DNA of 64,000 nucleotides, from assembly GCF_026625885.1 (NCBI RefSeq), contig NZ_CP113068.1:248001-312000 (forward strand). Direction: 5' to 3'. Under the pieces are notes generated by a model. The model was not told where the DNA came from. It worked only from the letters and a program-made list of their open reading frames with translations, and ran no database searches. Positions 63,877-64,000 of this stretch are shown in pieces. Source of the stretch: Roseateles sp. SL47 (lineage in GTDB: Bacteria; Pseudomonadota; Gammaproteobacteria; Burkholderiales; Burkholderiaceae_C). Position 1 is the first letter of the stretch. Each line of letters starts with the position of its first letter. The position numbers were made by a program, and so were the translations under genes.

Positions 63877-64000
63877 TCAGTGCCGGCTATCGAGCCCCGG
63901 CCAGTGCTGGGCGGCGAAGCCATTGCGGCCCGCCCGTTTGGCCTGATAGAGCGCCCGGTCGGCCAGCGCCATGAGATCGCGCGCCGGGGCCTCCCCATCG
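63877..64000 (-). CDS. diguanylate cyclase (GGDEF) domain protein, 3' end only
   Basis: The last 40 codons of a gene running in from the right edge. The translated end, LMALADRALYQAKRAGRNGF followed by a short tail ending in LDSRH, is the characteristic final helix of a GGDEF domain. The domain makes cyclic di-GMP from two GTP if its active site, which lies outside the window, is intact. It is read toward the hsp20 pair with about 150 bases between them. Confidence 0.85.
   Translation of the reverse strand, partial: DGEAPARDLMALADRALYQAKRAGRNGFAAQHWPGLDSRH

Overview
The window reads as a continuous, gene-dense piece of a high-GC betaproteobacterial chromosome of the order Burkholderiales. 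The closest fit is the Roseateles/Mitsuaria/Rubrivivax/Leptothrix side; this is inferred from gene content and codon use, not from a search. Pointers are a two-gene cyanophycin synthetase locus with its DUF1854/ABC companion genes, a PEP-CTERM protein with a post-PEP-CTERM-type neighbour, DUF2968-, DUF3331- and DUF1415-type proteins, aceK next to leucine-degradation genes, and a pobA/pobR pair. No rRNA, tRNA, CRISPR array, transposase, integrase or phage gene was seen.

Layout. 0-8.3 kb: M20 amidohydrolase + DUF1415, gshA, a hotdog thioesterase, a cyclic-nucleotide-binding/thioredoxin-reductase-like fusion, and a PepSY membrane protein pair behind a Fur-box-like site. 8.3-20.6 kb: 2-hydroxyacid dehydrogenase, a large low-complexity protein with two DUF2968-like modules, an ABC importer (fused double permease plus ATPase) without a binding protein, a DUF3331 protein, a TetR regulator, an exported FAH-family protein, and divergent pobR/pobA. 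20.6-32 kb: a very large c-type cytochrome lipoprotein, a chemoreceptor, a nicotinamidase-like hydrolase, a VOC protein, a lipoprotein, an MFS transporter, an M13 peptidase and a cyanophycinase. 32-40.8 kb: a three-subunit molybdenum hydroxylase operon (PaoABC-like), a second chemoreceptor, a glycerophosphodiester phosphodiesterase and an amino-acid-type binding protein. 41-44 kb: a minus-strand cluster of PEP-CTERM protein, post-PEP-CTERM protein and secreted metalloprotease, closed by a clear terminator. 44-52.6 kb: a minus-strand acyl-CoA/leucine catabolism block (PrpF-like isomerase, isovaleryl-CoA dehydrogenase, carbonic anhydrase, aceK, thiolase, SDR, acyl-CoA dehydrogenase), with a LiuR-like palindrome upstream of ivd. 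52.8-62.7 kb: the cyanophycin locus (DUF1854 protein and ABC exporter leftward; cphA', cphA and a FUSC membrane protein rightward). 62.7-64 kb: two small heat-shock proteins and the 3' end of a GGDEF gene cut by the window edge.

How the genes work together. The strongest theme is nitrogen/carbon storage as cyanophycin: two synthetase paralogues, one with a degenerate and truncated Mur-ligase half, a dedicated ABC protein with an unusual N-terminus, a DUF1854 partner, and a cyanophycinase about 24 kb away. A second theme is leucine/isovalerate and fatty-acyl catabolism feeding acetyl-CoA, joined to the isocitrate dehydrogenase switch (AceK) and a carbonic anhydrase. The PEP-CTERM cluster points to exosortase-sorted surface protein, although no exosortase gene lies here.
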